From IMG/VR virus record IMGVR_UViG_3300044611_002466, positions 62,001 through 126,000 of that record: a DNA stretch of 64,000 bases. One strand, given 5' to 3'. Of this stretch, positions 63,345-64,000 are shown piece by piece. This DNA is from a virus. How positions within the stretch are numbered: the first letter of the stretch is position 1; each line of letters opens with the position of its first letter. A program made the position numbers and the translations under genes. The notes under the pieces were generated by a model. The model did not search any database. It saw nothing but the letters and a program-made list of their open reading frames with translations, and was not told where the DNA came from.

Positions 63345-63365
63345 CGGGCCCCGAAGGGCAGCCCG
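63345..63365 (-). terminator. Terminator at operon junction
   Basis: Arms CGGGC / GCCCG with an inner CCC/GGG pair; minus strand continues CGGCTTTTAGCCC. Located 16 bases after the stop of the 63382-63972 gene. Confidence 0.8.
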
Positions 63366-63381
63366 ACCCGATCCTTCTGGT

Positions 63382-63972
63382 CTACGAACGCGGTGCGTGA
63401 GCCCTCATGGCGCGCTCCATGGCGTCAGATCGACGCACACAGAGAGGAGCCTTCACGACGGCGCTGTAGAGGAGCAGGGCGGTCCGCACGCGGTCCTCCG
63501 CATGCAAGACCCGCTGCAGCTGGGGAGCGTCAACGAGGGCACCGTCGAGGATGTCCCGGAAGGGCTGCGCCTCCGGAAGCGCGAGCAGCGCCTCCAGGGC
63601 CTGGAGCTCCCGGACGCGGTCCGGACTCTCCACATACCACGCGCGAAGGCCCGCCTTTGCCTCTTGGAGCTCCTCGTGGCGTCGGCGGACCAACGCGTGC
63701 GAGTCATCCAGCACCGGCTCGGTCCGAGCGGTCGCCACGAGGAACTGACACGCGCACGGTTCCTTGAGGTAGAGGTCCTTCCACGTGCTGAGGATCTGCT
63801 CGGCCTCGAGCTGCTCGACGTCGAGCAGATCCATGACCTCCTTCTCGGGGGGCCCACTGTCGTCGCTGCTGAGAGTAGCGAACATCACCACCCAGGGCAG
63901 CCGCGGGTGCATCGCGGCGAGGAACTTGAAGCTGTCGGGATGCGTGGTGGTGTCGTCGGCCATTGTCGTCAT
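63382..63972 (-). CDS. Unknown 196-residue protein
   Basis: ATG at 63972 with CGGAGCGC upstream; ATG 63963 is possible. Begins MTTMADDTTTHPDSFKFLAA; helical, with acidic/aromatic WVVMFATLSSDDSGPPEK and a long Leu-rich end. The window edge (64000) lies 28 bases upstream, so any promoter is outside. No family recognised. Confidence 0.6.
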   Translation of the reverse strand: MTTMADDTTTHPDSFKFLAAMHPRLPWVVMFATLSSDDSGPPEKEVMDLLDVEQLEAEQILSTWKDLYLKEPCACQFLVATARTEPVLDDSHALVRRRHEELQEAKAGLRAWYVESPDRVRELQALEALLALPEAQPFRDILDGALVDAPQLQRVLHAEDRVRTALLLYSAVVKAPLCVRRSDAMERAMRAHAPRS

Positions 63973-64000
63973 GGGAGCGCTCCGTGTAGTGTGCGGTGAG

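Overview
The window looks like part of a large, high-GC, contractile-tailed bacteriophage genome (Caudoviricetes, myovirus-like, probably jumbo-sized). The evidence is a tail sheath gene next to a tube-like gene, virion proteins of the polyvalent type, phage nucleotide-metabolism genes (ThyX, NUDIX, HD), phage-type Dam methylase, SSB, a type II topoisomerase B subunit, an M15 endolysin and dozens of short genes chained by 4-base stop/start overlaps. No integrase, IS element, CRISPR array, convincing tRNA or bacterial housekeeping operon was seen. The host cannot be named from the sequence; strong GGAGG-type ribosome binding sites and frequent GTG starts fit a high-GC bacterium.

Layout. Positions 1-8207 are a plus-strand virion block: sheath (truncated by the window edge), a second structural protein, a tube-like protein, a SNF2-type helicase with a hydrophobic tail, and a long protein carrying a pyrophosphatase-like polyvalent domain. 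This block collides tail to tail with a minus-strand block that fills almost all of 8101-64000. Reading the minus strand in its own direction (from 64000 down): 64.0-37.7 kb is a series of short operons of small accessory genes, with SSB, a macro-domain protein, a SLOG-like protein, a GIY-YIG nuclease, a restriction-like nuclease, a bL12-like protein, a possible sigma factor and a Pyr_excise-family protein. 37-33 kb holds the endolysin and GyrB. 33-24 kb is a dense chain of unknown small genes. 24-8 kb holds a methylase-like protein lacking its catalytic half, tail-fibre-like genes, ParB, a MoxR-type ATPase, Dam, an HD hydrolase, a VWA protein with an HExxH motif, ThyX and NUDIX. Only two small genes in this block (23583 and 37135) lie on the plus strand.

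Regulation. From about 35 to 63 kb nearly every operon start shows the same architecture on the minus strand: terminator hairpin, T-rich tail often ending TTTAGC, then a hexamer CATAAG, a short leader, a GGAGGTGAA-like ribosome binding site and the start codon. I interpret CATAAG as the core of a phage promoter class lacking a fixed -35 element. The gene at 56260-57321 has a sigma region-4-like helix-turn-helix and is a candidate to read it. One 0.95-kb non-coding, AT-richer segment (57713-58691) carries two repeat families and a structured-RNA candidate; it is the most unusual stretch in the window.

Limits: all family assignments are from reading motifs and remembered family patterns; no search was run. 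Most of the small minus-strand genes have no recognisable function. Start sites were chosen by ribosome binding site and coupling to the upstream stop codon.
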